From Saprospiraceae bacterium (GTDB taxonomy: Bacteria > Bacteroidota > Bacteroidia > Chitinophagales > Saprospiraceae): a stretch of 64,000 nt of DNA. Positions 31,379-40,698 of this stretch are shown here, piece by piece; position 1 is the first letter of the stretch; each line of letters starts with the position of its first letter. The DNA lies in the NCBI GenBank assembly GCA_016722285.1, contig JADKGI010000018.1, forward strand, positions 1 through 64,000. Reading direction: 5' to 3'. Position numbers and translations under genes: made by a program. The notes beneath the pieces are model-generated. The model was given only the letters and a program-made list of their open reading frames with translations. It ran no database searches and had not been told where the DNA came from.

Positions 31379-33044
31379 TTGAATTCCCTTCTTAAAAAAG
31401 TTTTCATTTTTTCATTTGCTTTGATCGCAATCATGTACTTTTGCCAATGTGCGAGTACAGGAACTCCCTCAGGCGGCCCCAGGGATACCTCGCCTCCGGT
31501 CCTGGATACTGCCAGATCTGCACAAAACAGACAAACGAACTTTAAGCCACACATTTTGGAGTTCTATTTTGATGAATTCGTCGAAGTTCAAAATCCGATC
31601 AAAGAAGTGCTCGTATCACCCCCATTAACATATATACCACAAGTTAAAAATCGGGGTAAAAAGGTTACTTTCACTTTTGACGATAAGGAAATACTCAGAG
31701 ATGATGCTACTTACACCATCAATTTCGGAGAGTCAGTTGTTGATTATCACGAAAGCAATAAGCTCAGCAATTTTAATTTTGTTTTTGGAACAGGAGCAAT
31801 TCTTGATAGCATGATACTTCAAGGCAAAATAATCGATGCGCTCAAAAATGAACCTGACCAGGATATGGTAGTCTTCCTTTATGACAACATCTCTGATTCG
31901 ATCGTCGCAATGGAGAAACCATTTTATTTTGCAAGGCCTGATAAAACCGGAAAATTTGAATTTCGAAATGTCAAAACGGATACATTCCGGTTAATTGCAA
32001 TAAAAGATGAAAATTTGAATTACAAATACGATCTTCCCACTGAAAAAGTTGCCTTTTATGATAGTATCATTATATTAAAAGATAGTCTTCTGGAGGATAT
32101 TGTCTTGTATTCATCATTGCCGGTCCCAACTTTGAAAATCATTTCAAGTGACAGCAAAACATATGGTAAACTCAATATTTTGTGTAACACCAGACCCCAG
32201 AAAGTGCCTGATTATACCGTAGTGCCTGCGGACATAATTCATTCAGCTGAAATATCAGGAGACTCAGTCAATATGTTTTATGAGACAAGCCTGGATTCAT
32301 TTAAAGTAATAGTACTAAATGATACCATTTTGATAAAGCCGAGAGGGAAAAATGAATTTCTTAGAAAAAGTCGGTTGAAGCTGATCCATTCTAATTCTTC
32401 GTCTAATGTCTTACCTAAAGACTCTATTCTTTTTTCTTTTTAATTTTCCTTTAAGGGTTATTGACTTCAACAAAATTATAATTTCTGACACGATCGGTCA
32501 GCTTGATGATGTCGGATTTGATCTGACGATTGACAAAAAAAGTATCATAGTCAGATATCCGTGGGATGCCGGAAAAAAGTATTTCATCACTCTTGACAGC
32601 GGAATCGTCAACAGTATTTATGGTCATTCAAATGATAGCCTGGGTCTTCAATTCAGTGTATTAAAACCTGAAAATACAGCATCCATGAATATTACAGTGA
32701 CCAATCTTGATTCAAATTCAGTGCACATTGTCAATATTTTGAAAGATAAAGAGATAATTCATACTGAAAATATCCGATTTAAAAGTGAATATAAATTCAG
32801 TCTGAAAGGTATCGTGCCTGATAAATATAATGTCGAGATAATACGGGACATCAATCAAAACGGGAAATGGGATGCCGGAGACTATTGGGCAAAAAGACAA
32901 CCGGAGCCATATAAATTTATTCCCGGAGAAAGTATAAGAGAAAACAGAGAGACTGATATTGTGATCTCATGGGTCAAAGGTGCAGCCGGTGGAAATGAAC
33001 CAAAACAACAGCAACAGAGTTTACCTCTCAATATTAAAAAATAA
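31379..33044 (+). CDS. Ig-like domain lipoprotein, PBP1A/LptB neighbour (one frameshift)
   Basis: About 554 residues. TTG 31379 starts a lipoprotein signal with Cys in 'YFCQCASTG', followed by 'PSGGPRDTSPPV', the standard opening of a Bacteroidota outer-membrane lipoprotein family with a Big_5-type Ig domain ('LEFYFDEFVEV', 'TINFGESVVDY'). Later parts are beta-rich ('PWDAGKKYFITLDSG', 'RDINQNGKWDAGDYW'). The frame breaks within the T runs 32430-32441: one T fewer converts the stop into 'FSFNFPLRVIDFNKI'. It lies between PBP1A (83 bases) and lptB (4 bases), implying an envelope-biogenesis role, though its function is not known. Confidence 0.78.
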
Positions 33045-33048
33045 AATC

Positions 33049-33795
33049 ATGATATTCCGGTCAGATAAACTTGTGAAGATGTACGGGCAGCGTGTAGTAG
33101 CCAAATCTGTTTCTATCCATGTCAATCAGGGAGAAATAGTAGGTTTGTTAGGCCCCAATGGTGCCGGCAAAACGACTACTTTTTATATGATGGTCGGATT
33201 TATTCAGCCTACCAGTGGCAGAGTTTTTCTGAATGAAGAAGATGTCACACACGATGCCATGTACCGACGTGCACAAAAAGGTGTTGGCTACCTTCCACAG
33301 GAGCCCAGTGTATTCAGAAAACTATCCGTCGAAGACAATATAAAGGCCGTATTGGAAATGACCAAAATGAGCAAAGAAGAGCAGCGTGAAACACTGGAAA
33401 CTCTCATAGGTGAATTCCGGTTGGACAAAGTACGTAAAAATGTTGGAGATTCCTTATCGGGTGGTGAGCGAAGACGTACAGAGATTGCGAGGTCTCTTGC
33501 ATCCAGTCCCAAGTTTATTTTACTTGACGAACCGTTTGCCGGTATTGACCCGATCGCAGTAGAAGATATTCAGCATATCGTAGCAAAATTAAAAACTAAA
33601 AACATAGGCATTCTGATCACCGACCACAACGTACAGGAGACCCTTTCTATCACCGATCGGGCTTATCTGATGTTTGAAGGCAATATCCTAAAAGCCGGAA
33701 CTGCCGAAGAATTAGCTGCAGACGAAGTGGTAAGGAGGGTTTATCTCGGTAGAAATTTTGAACTCAAAAAGAAAGTAATTGAATTTGATGATTAG
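33049..33795 (+). CDS. lptB: Lipopolysaccharide export ABC transporter ATPase LptB
   Basis: 248 residues from ATG 33049. Upstream in-frame starts from 32980 on are excluded because they would overlap the preceding lipoprotein. Walker A 'GPNGAGKTTT' (about 39-48), Q-loop 'LPQEPSVF', signature 'SLSGGERRRTEIA' and Walker B 'FILLDEPFAGIDP' with a following 'ITDHNV' H-loop are all present. The 'GGERRR' signature and the 'EEDVTHDAMYRRA' region are typical of LptB, the cytoplasmic ATPase that powers LPS extraction by LptFG. Two small lipoprotein genes follow with overlapping start/stop, suggesting a single operon. Confidence 0.93.
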   Translation: MIFRSDKLVKMYGQRVVAKSVSIHVNQGEIVGLLGPNGAGKTTTFYMMVGFIQPTSGRVFLNEEDVTHDAMYRRAQKGVGYLPQEPSVFRKLSVEDNIKAVLEMTKMSKEEQRETLETLIGEFRLDKVRKNVGDSLSGGERRRTEIARSLASSPKFILLDEPFAGIDPIAVEDIQHIVAKLKTKNIGILITDHNVQETLSITDRAYLMFEGNILKAGTAEELAADEVVRRVYLGRNFELKKKVIEFDD

Positions 33796-34057
33796 TAATA
33801 GTAAAAGATTATTTATCTGGTGTCTGACCATAATTCCAATGTCGTCATGTGGCTATGACGTGCAGGAATTAACGCCTCAAGAAAAATATACCGTGGATAC
33901 ACTTTATTCATCACAAATTAATGTCTGGAGATCTATAATAGACTCTACTTGCAATAAGGCTAAAGATACCCTCTTCATCAGAGCAGTGGATTCTTTGAAA
34001 AAAGAAAGAATGAAAGAGATAGAAGCATTGCTTAACACCAATACTGATGAGCAATGA
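33788..34057 (+). CDS. Small lipoprotein A, overlapping lptB
   Basis: 89 residues from ATG 33788, overlapping the lptB stop by 8 bases. Signal peptide with lipobox 'PMSSCG', so a lipid-anchored protein. The short mature part is helical with 'IIDSTCNKAKD' and 'AVDSLKKERMKEIEAL'. No family recognised. It resembles the next gene loosely in carrying a Cys followed about 12 residues later by VDSL. Confidence 0.65.
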   Translation: MISNSKRLFIWCLTIIPMSSCGYDVQELTPQEKYTVDTLYSSQINVWRSIIDSTCNKAKDTLFIRAVDSLKKERMKEIEALLNTNTDEQ

Positions 34058-34380
34058 AGGCCAGAATATATATTTTGTTGCTATTTATAATTCTGATTTC
34101 ATGCAATGAAGATGAACTTGCCACTCTGAATATTAATAATCCAAAAATAAAGGCAGCCCTCGAAAAGCGAAAAGCGGACTACGCTACTGAAATAATGCGA
34201 AATTGTCGTCAGGATGTGATGTCAAAAGCCGAAAACTACGTGGACTCATTAATTTCTGCTGATATCAATTTCAGGCTTAACGACTCCATCATATTTCCTG
34301 ATAAACCACTCAGACCTGAGTGGCCGGGTGACATTATCGTGTCAGATACCATTAAAGCTAAAAAATTGTTTGAACGGTAG
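34054..34380 (+). CDS. Small lipoprotein B
   Basis: 108 residues; the ATG overlaps the previous stop (ATGA). The signal peptide 'IYILLLFIILISCNEDE' ends in a clear lipobox Cys. The mature part 'EIMRNCRQDVMSKAENYVDSLI' repeats the Cys/VDSL spacing of small lipoprotein A, and 'PDKPLRPEWPGDI' follows. Unrecognised family. Overlapping starts tie it to lptB, so a role in outer-membrane assembly is plausible but inferred only from position. Confidence 0.65.
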   Translation: MKARIYILLLFIILISCNEDELATLNINNPKIKAALEKRKADYATEIMRNCRQDVMSKAENYVDSLISADINFRLNDSIIFPDKPLRPEWPGDIIVSDTIKAKKLFER

Positions 34381-34599
34381 TCAGGTCATCTGATATAACA
34401 ATATATCGGGAAGTAATAATTTAATTTATCTCAACCTTTGATTATTTTGAGTTTCAGGTCATCGGTCTGCAAATTCATATCAGATAGCCAATACTTTTTT
34501 ATTTGCCGAATATATCGATTTCAGATTTGAATCAGTTCGGGTTATATCCAGCAGGTATTATGACATGATAAAAAAGATAATGATATATGCTGCGGTGAT

Positions 34600-35361
34600 T
34601 TATATGACATATGACACCTCTCTGAATCCAAAACTCTTAAAGCCCTTTGTTTCTGTTTGCAAAATTAGCTTACCAGCCTGATCAATGCCTGCAATTTTCC
34701 CTTTAAAAGTATCATTATCTGAATCACTAAATTGAGCCCACTCATTAAATCTATACAGACTATTCAAGTATTCGTCTTTCAAAATTTTAATTCTATTTGC
34801 TTTCAATCTAAGGTAGTAATATTCAAGTCGGGCTGAGAGCAGCCTGAATACAAGTTCAACATCTATATCAAATCCTTTGATCAAAGCTATTGAAATTGGA
34901 TTTGGTATGTCGGGAGGAAAATCTTGCTGATTTACATTAATTCCTACACCGATTATGGTGGATTTGATAAAATCTCCCCGCAAAACATTTTGTACTAAAA
35001 TACCTGCTAACTTTTTATCTCCTGAATAGATATCATTTGGCCATTTTATTTTTACATTTCCTATCCAATGCGCCGCCACATCCCGCATTGCCAGTCCACT
35101 GATAATATTCAGGTAGAACTGATCTTTTACTTTTAATGTATGCGGATAAAATATATAAGTGACCAAAAGGTTTTTTTCTGCTTCACTATGCCAATATCTG
35201 CCAATTTGTCCTCTCCCCGCTGTCTGAAAGTCAGTAATAATGCAAGTTCCCTCTGGTGGATTGGTTTTTGATAACAAATCTAATGCATAGGTATTGGTTG
35301 AGATCGTCTCTTCCAAATATATTTTGTTTTTGCCTGCAAACAATGCTTCAGGTATAGACAT
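34600..35361 (-). CDS. birA: Biotin--[acetyl-CoA-carboxylase] ligase
   Basis: 253 residues, a monofunctional (no DNA-binding domain) biotin ligase. The motif 'GRGQIGRYWHS' is the biotinyl-AMP loop (usual GRGRxGR), 'KWPNDIYSGDKKLAGIL' contains the catalytic Lys (KWPND), and 'GVGINVNQ' follows. It activates biotin with ATP and transfers it to the carboxyl carrier protein in the cytosol. Divergent from rsfS across a 51-base gap. Nothing unusual seen. Confidence 0.92.
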   Translation of the reverse strand: MSIPEALFAGKNKIYLEETISTNTYALDLLSKTNPPEGTCIITDFQTAGRGQIGRYWHSEAEKNLLVTYIFYPHTLKVKDQFYLNIISGLAMRDVAAHWIGNVKIKWPNDIYSGDKKLAGILVQNVLRGDFIKSTIIGVGINVNQQDFPPDIPNPISIALIKGFDIDVELVFRLLSARLEYYYLRLKANRIKILKDEYLNSLYRFNEWAQFSDSDNDTFKGKIAGIDQAGKLILQTETKGFKSFGFREVSYVI

Positions 35362-35375
35362 AAGGTTAGATTTTG

Positions 35376-35383
35376 TATCTTTG
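35376..35383 (+). promoter_or_regulatory. Candidate -7 box for rsfS-ftsH
   Basis: TATCTTTG followed by C, the full extended TAnnTTTGC form, 29 bases before the rsfS start in the birA/rsfS divergent gap. Confidence 0.5.
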
Positions 35384-35412
35384 CAAGGTAATATTAATAT
35401 AAATTGTAAATA

Positions 35413-35799
35413 TTGAATAAAATTTCAGCTTCAAATAGCAAATCCGTAGCCGGTACGGATTTAAATCATCTTATAATAGATGCCATTCAGGATATAAAAG
35501 GTAAAAATATAGTCAAACTAGATTTAAGGTCATTGCAAGATGCTCCCGCTGATTATTTTATCATATGTGAGGGTGATTCTTCTACTCAGATCAAAGCAAT
35601 ATCTGAAAATATAGGTAAAAAAATCAATGAAAAAACGGGTGTCAAGCCCTATCATACCGAAGGTATGGATGGTGCTAAATGGGTACTGGTGGATTTTTTT
35701 GATACTATTGTGCATGTATTTTACCCTGAAACCAGGGCCTTTTATGAAATCGAAGAACTTTGGGGAGATGCCAAATTTACCCAATATGAAAATGTTTAA
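35413..35799 (+). CDS. rsfS: Ribosome silencing factor RsfS
   Basis: 128 residues, normal for RsfS/YbeB. TTG 35413 is the only start that keeps the helix before 'LIIDAIQDIKGKNIVKLDLR' (in part); no in-frame ATG lies upstream. Conserved 'DYFIICEGDSSTQIKAI', 'HTEGMDGAKWVLVDF' and 'VHVFYPETRAFYEIEELW' in sections. RsfS binds ribosomal protein uL14 on the 50S subunit and blocks 30S joining under starvation. ftsH follows 61 bases later. Confidence 0.92.
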   Translation: MNKISASNSKSVAGTDLNHLIIDAIQDIKGKNIVKLDLRSLQDAPADYFIICEGDSSTQIKAISENIGKKINEKTGVKPYHTEGMDGAKWVLVDFFDTIVHVFYPETRAFYEIEELWGDAKFTQYENV

Positions 35800-35860
35800 T
35801 CCACTGCAACCACTTTTAACTAATTGTGTTTTATTAACTTAACAGTTTACTAAAAACTAT

Positions 35861-37801
35861 ATGGACAATAACCAGGATTCTAATCAGCCGGAAAATAAAA
35901 ACAACCCCAATAAATTTAATATCAATTCATATTGGATATATGGTTTAATTATTCTATCCATACTTGCAGTAAATTTTTACGTTTCTTTCAATTCTCAGGT
36001 AGAACAAATCAACATCAATGATTTTGTAGATAAAGCAAAAGTAGATGAAATTGAAAAAATAGAAATAATTAATGAAAAAACGGTTTACGTTTATATCAAA
36101 AAAGATGTAATAAATGCTAAATATCCTAAACTGAAAGACAGCAAAATGTATGGTTATAACCCTCATTTTAAGTTTACCATCGGGGATGTGGGCAATTTTG
36201 AAAATCAACTTAAAGATCTGAAAGCAGAAGGCCATGTCATCCAGTACGAATATAAGCAAGAAACAAATTATATCGGGCAGGTGATCAGTTGGATTCTGCC
36301 TTTTGCATTATTGATAGGACTGTGGTTGTTTATTATGCGCAGAGTGAGTGGTGGCGCCGGTGGTGCTGGTGGACAGATATTTAATATCGGTAAGTCCAAA
36401 GCGACACTTTTTGATCAGAATACAAAAGTCAACATCACCTTTGCTGATGTAGCGGGGCTCAATGAAGCTAAAGTAGAAGTAATGGAAGTAGTTGATTTCC
36501 TGAAAAATCCTAAAAAATACACGGCCCTCGGAGGAAAAATTCCTAAAGGTGTTTTGCTGGTAGGCCCTCCGGGTACCGGAAAGACACTACTTGCCAAGGC
36601 AGTGGCAGGAGAAGCAGGTGTGCCTTTCTTTTCTATCTCCGGTTCAGATTTTGTCGAAATGTTTGTGGGAGTAGGCGCATCGAGAGTCAGAGACTTATTT
36701 AAACAGGCTCGCGAAAAGGCTCCATGTATTGTTTTTATTGATGAAATTGATGCGATTGGTCGGGCTAGAGGTCGTAATGCCATCCAGGGTGGAAATGATG
36801 AGCGTGAAAATACCCTAAATCAATTGCTGGTAGAGATGGATGGATTTAGTACTGACAAAGGTGTCATCATGATGGCAGCTACCAACAGACCTGATATACT
36901 CGACTCGGCGTTGCTGAGACCGGGAAGATTTGACAGACAAATAGGTATCGATCCACCAGACATCATAGGTAGGAAAGAAATATTTAAAGTGCACCTTCGC
37001 ACAATTAAAACAGGACCGGACATCAATCCAGAGGTTTTGGCTGAGATGACCCCGGGATTTGCAGGTGCTGATATCGCCAATATCTGTAACGAAGCTGCCT
37101 TGATTGCAGCTCGTCGGGATAAAACAGAGGTGGATCTCGATGACTTTAATTATGCTTTAGATAGAGTCATAGGAGGTCTTGAAAAGAAAAACAAACTCAT
37201 TTCACCCAAGGAAAAGGAGATCATTGCTTTTCATGAAGCAGGACATGCTATCTGTGGCTGGTACTTAGAACATGCCAGCCCATTGGTGAAGGTAACGATT
37301 GTACCTCGAGGTATGGGTACACTAGGCTATGCCCAATATTTGCCTAAAGAAGAATATATCATACGCACAGAGCAATTATTGGATAGGATGTGTATGACAT
37401 TGGGTGGAAGAGCTGCCGAAAAAATCGTTTTTGATAAGATATCTACCGGGGCACAAAATGACCTCGATCAGGTCACAAAAATGGCATATGGAATGGTAAC
37501 AGTCTATGGTATGAATAAAAATGTAGGTAACGTATCTTTTCATGCCATGTCCCAGGATCAGTTTAACAAACCGTATTCCAATGAGACAGCCAGATTAATC
37601 GATGATGAAGCCAGAAAGCTCATAGAAGAGCAGTATAAAAGAGCACAGGAACTACTGATAGAAAAACGTGCTGATTTAGACCTCTTAGCAAATACACTTC
37701 TCGAGAAGGAAGTATTGTTGAAATCAGATGTAGAGAGATTGATCGGTAAGAGACAGATACCTATCGACGAACTGGCTATAAAAAATATTTCGCTGACGTA
37801 A
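35861..37801 (+). CDS. ftsH: ATP-dependent zinc metalloprotease FtsH
   Basis: 646 residues. Two membrane helices (about 24-42 and 140-158) flank a periplasmic domain; the 'GGAGGAGGQIF' linker leads to the AAA+ module with Walker A 'GPPGTGKT' (about 235), Walker B 'IVFIDEIDAIG' and SRH 'TNRPDILDSALLRPGRFD'. The peptidase carries zinc motif HEAGH near 458. FtsH degrades membrane proteins and some soluble regulators, working as a membrane-bound hexamer. The gene is downstream of rsfS and is complete. Confidence 0.96.
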   Translation: MDNNQDSNQPENKNNPNKFNINSYWIYGLIILSILAVNFYVSFNSQVEQININDFVDKAKVDEIEKIEIINEKTVYVYIKKDVINAKYPKLKDSKMYGYNPHFKFTIGDVGNFENQLKDLKAEGHVIQYEYKQETNYIGQVISWILPFALLIGLWLFIMRRVSGGAGGAGGQIFNIGKSKATLFDQNTKVNITFADVAGLNEAKVEVMEVVDFLKNPKKYTALGGKIPKGVLLVGPPGTGKTLLAKAVAGEAGVPFFSISGSDFVEMFVGVGASRVRDLFKQAREKAPCIVFIDEIDAIGRARGRNAIQGGNDERENTLNQLLVEMDGFSTDKGVIMMAATNRPDILDSALLRPGRFDRQIGIDPPDIIGRKEIFKVHLRTIKTGPDINPEVLAEMTPGFAGADIANICNEAALIAARRDKTEVDLDDFNYALDRVIGGLEKKNKLISPKEKEIIAFHEAGHAICGWYLEHASPLVKVTIVPRGMGTLGYAQYLPKEEYIIRTEQLLDRMCMTLGGRAAEKIVFDKISTGAQNDLDQVTKMAYGMVTVYGMNKNVGNVSFHAMSQDQFNKPYSNETARLIDDEARKLIEEQYKRAQELLIEKRADLDLLANTLLEKEVLLKSDVERLIGKRQIPIDELAIKNISLT

Positions 37802-38152
37802 TTCTATTTGCGTTTCATAAGAACTCATGGATAATTTTGTGCTTGGAAAAATAAAATTGACTTTACAACCCTGATTTAGTCCTGATATAATATTTCCCAA
37901 GCCATTACACTCCAATAATAAAATGTTATGCATCGTTGATATTAAATACCTGGTATCAGAATCATTTGGACTCTCCAAGTCATTGGATTTAGGAATTTTT
38001 ATTCAGAAATCAAAGAAAGTGACTTTTCATAAAGACTAATTTTAATTTAGAATATGCGTTTATAGTGTTCTTTGATTTATATGAGTTTCTTATGAGTAAT
38101 ATATGGAATAAGACAAATACGTATCTTAATATTTTTAAATGACTTTGTCAAA
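37802..38152. other. Intergenic region between ftsH and the cyclase gene
   Basis: 351 bases between two convergent genes. A minus-strand frame (TTG 37978 to beyond 37800, 'SDTRYLISTMHNILLLECNG') has some protein-like pattern but no start context, and upstream stops block it. It might be a decayed gene end. Nothing else is evident. Confidence 0.4.
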
Positions 38153-40192
38153 CTAATTATATCTGTCAAAACCATACTGGTGGTACAACTGTAAATACCT
38201 TTGATCCTTTCTCAATTGTTCGAAAAGAGGGTCTATTTTAAGTTGACTAAAATTTGACTCCCTGTTATCAAATGCTATTTTCAGATACTGAAAACACGAA
38301 TCTTTCATATTATACTGTGAATAAATTCTTGCCAGATTATAATTAACTTCTGAATTTTTTAACATTGCTTTTCCTTCTAACTGGTGAAAAATATTTTTAC
38401 TTTTCTGCTCATCACCATTCTTAAGATATGAGATACTTAAAAAGGCAAGCGAGGTTTCATCAATATTGTTGGGATTTGTTTTTAAATAATTTTCTACAGA
38501 TTTTATAACTTGATTATAATTCCCGGAATAGAATAACGATAAAATATTATGATATTCAAATACTAAATTTTCGGGAAATATTTTCCTACCTTCATTGATA
38601 TATTTTTCAGCTTTAGTGAAATTTCTCTTATAGATATTTGATGAAGCTACTATCACATACCCATTATAATCTGCCGGATCAGAGCTAATACCCTCAAGTC
38701 CAAGTTTTTCAGCTTGATCAAAATCGCCCATCCATAGTAAAAAATAAGCATATCTGTTTTTGGTCAATGAAGATGATGAATTTAGTTCAATTGATTTTTT
38801 AAAATTTAGTTTAGCAGCTTCAAAATCAAGTTCAATCGCCCAGGCAGATAACGCTAGTGCTGAATAACCTTCCGAAAGGTTTGGGTCTAACCTGATAGCA
38901 TTGACGGCAAATTCTTTTGCCTCTCTGATAGCAATGAAATCCAAAAAAGACCTGGTTTTATAAATTGTCCATGTCTTTGCTAATGCGACATATGCATAGG
39001 AAGGAGCAAACAATGAATCTATACTTATAGCCCTTAGATTATATTCAATGCTTTTTGAAAATTCATTTTTTTTATAAAAAAGTAAACCTTTCAGATATTG
39101 AGTATATACTTCAGTGTCAGTTTCTTTTTTTACTAATCTTGGTTTTTCCGAATCCGTAAGTTTTAATTTTAGTATTTGTACGATATGGTTTGCTATGCTG
39201 TCCTGAATTGCAAAAATATCTTTGATCTTTTTATTAAACTGTTGCGACCAAATTGTAGAATTATCTTTTACACGAATCAGTTTTATAATAATTCTGAGAT
39301 TATCACCGGACTTTTGCACGCTTCCTTCAAGTATTGTATTTACTTTTAATTTTTCGCCAATAGCTTGCGCATCGAGCCCTTTTCCTTTATAATAATAAGA
39401 TGAAGTACGCCCGATAACCTTGAGACTCTTAATTGCTGTGATTGAATTAATGATTTCTTCAGCAATTCCGTCACTAAGATATTCCTGATCCTTTGTTTCG
39501 CTCATATCAACAAAAGGCAATACCGCAATGGACTTTTCTTCAATATTTTCGGTATCATTAATCTCTATTTTTTGACGCTCTTCATTAAAATGATATGCTA
39601 AAATTATTATAATGATCGCTGCAAATGCAGCAAATACGATTTTTTTAATATTTGTGGGATGTTTATCCAAGCTTGTGGCAGGAGCTATTATAATTCCATT
39701 GCCAATTATCTGGTATATTTTTACCTGATTTTTTACATTTTTTAAACCTACTTCATTAACAAATTTTGTTTTAAACTCTTTTTTATTCGAGATTATATCA
39801 TGTACGGTTTCTGAAATGAAAATACTTCCGGGATAAGCAATAGCTTGTATTCGGGCAGCGATATTTACGCCATCGCCAAACATATCATCATTTTCAAAAA
39901 CAACTTCCCCTTGATGTATTCCTATCCGCAGTTTAAAATCGTTTGCTGCATTACAAGCTTCCTGGATTTTTATGGCAGCATTAACGGCATCTGAAACTGA
40001 GTTAAAACTTGCCATCACTCCATCACCTAACTCTTTTATCCATTTGCCATTATATAGTTCAATAAGAGGCTTTTGAAGTTCCCGGTTTTTTACAAGTACT
40101 TCAAATGCTTTTTGTTCATCATTTCCCATCAAGGCCGTGTACCCGACTATATCGGTAAACATTATAGCTACAAGTTGGCGGAATTGAGACAT
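38153..40192 (-). CDS. Class III nucleotide cyclase fused to TolB-like and TPR domains
   Basis: 679 residues. N-terminal class III adenylate/guanylate cyclase domain: the metal-binding Asp14 ('MFTDIVGYT') and Asp57 ('KELGDGVMASF') are present, as are the Lys53 and the 'GDGVNIAARIQ' Asp/Asn/Arg residues, so it looks catalytically competent. One membrane helix (about 183-201) separates it from an extracytoplasmic 'IAVLPFVDMSETKDQEYLSDGIAEEI' (in part) TolB/FlgO-like domain. About five TPR repeats form the C-terminal third. This cyclase-TolB-TPR layout is known in many bacteria; the signal it senses is unknown. Makes cAMP, probably. Transcribed alone. Confidence 0.85.
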   Translation of the reverse strand: MSQFRQLVAIMFTDIVGYTALMGNDEQKAFEVLVKNRELQKPLIELYNGKWIKELGDGVMASFNSVSDAVNAAIKIQEACNAANDFKLRIGIHQGEVVFENDDMFGDGVNIAARIQAIAYPGSIFISETVHDIISNKKEFKTKFVNEVGLKNVKNQVKIYQIIGNGIIIAPATSLDKHPTNIKKIVFAAFAAIIIIILAYHFNEERQKIEINDTENIEEKSIAVLPFVDMSETKDQEYLSDGIAEEIINSITAIKSLKVIGRTSSYYYKGKGLDAQAIGEKLKVNTILEGSVQKSGDNLRIIIKLIRVKDNSTIWSQQFNKKIKDIFAIQDSIANHIVQILKLKLTDSEKPRLVKKETDTEVYTQYLKGLLFYKKNEFSKSIEYNLRAISIDSLFAPSYAYVALAKTWTIYKTRSFLDFIAIREAKEFAVNAIRLDPNLSEGYSALALSAWAIELDFEAAKLNFKKSIELNSSSSLTKNRYAYFLLWMGDFDQAEKLGLEGISSDPADYNGYVIVASSNIYKRNFTKAEKYINEGRKIFPENLVFEYHNILSLFYSGNYNQVIKSVENYLKTNPNNIDETSLAFLSISYLKNGDEQKSKNIFHQLEGKAMLKNSEVNYNLARIYSQYNMKDSCFQYLKIAFDNRESNFSQLKIDPLFEQLRKDQRYLQLYHQYGFDRYN

Positions 40193-40698
40193 GAAATCAG
40201 TTTATCAATTTATTCTCAGGATGATAAGTTTTGTGAAGATCTGCTAACGCCAGTATTCTGCCACCTATATAAATATTCAGGTGGTGACCTCGGTTTTTCA
40301 ATTTATAGCCATTACAGTTCATTATACCTTACTGATTGTTTATATAAAGATAATAGCTTCTTCAATATTTTATATACAACTCTTTTGATTATATTTATTT
40401 TTTATAAGTCTTTGCAAAATAACTATACATATAGCGTGCGAAGGCTAATCGTGGGTTTTATTTTTTATCAAACTCAATAATCTATTTTAAAAGCTATGTT
40501 TTAAATTGAAATTCTGATTTGATCAGACTTTTATATATGCCTCGCAACAATAATAAAGGGATTTTATTAAATCTGCAAAAACTACTAAGCCAAGGTTACT
40601 TAAACTTTTCCAAAACAAGTAAGATGACTTCATTTTCCACTCTCTAAGTGATATTACATTGTCAACTGTTTTTCAATTAATCATATACACATCAGGAA
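40193..40698. other. Intergenic region upstream of the cyclase gene
   Basis: 506 AT-rich bases. CCACCT/AGGTGG (40261-40266 and 40279-40284) form a weak 6-bp inverted repeat. No convincing gene, RNA or terminator found. The plus-strand frames covering it have no family resemblance. Confidence 0.4.

Noticed and set aside
34381..34463. Direct repeat TCAGGTCATC twice after the small lipoproteins
   Set aside because: Only 10 bases with unrelated flanks; no known function suggested.
37802..37978. Minus-strand frame between ftsH and the cyclase gene
   Set aside because: Blocked upstream, overlaps the ftsH end and has no recognisable family; at best a decayed end.
40073..40480. Plus-strand frame of 135 residues over the cyclase start
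   Set aside because: Antisense to a conserved cyclase domain and no protein-like composition beyond it.
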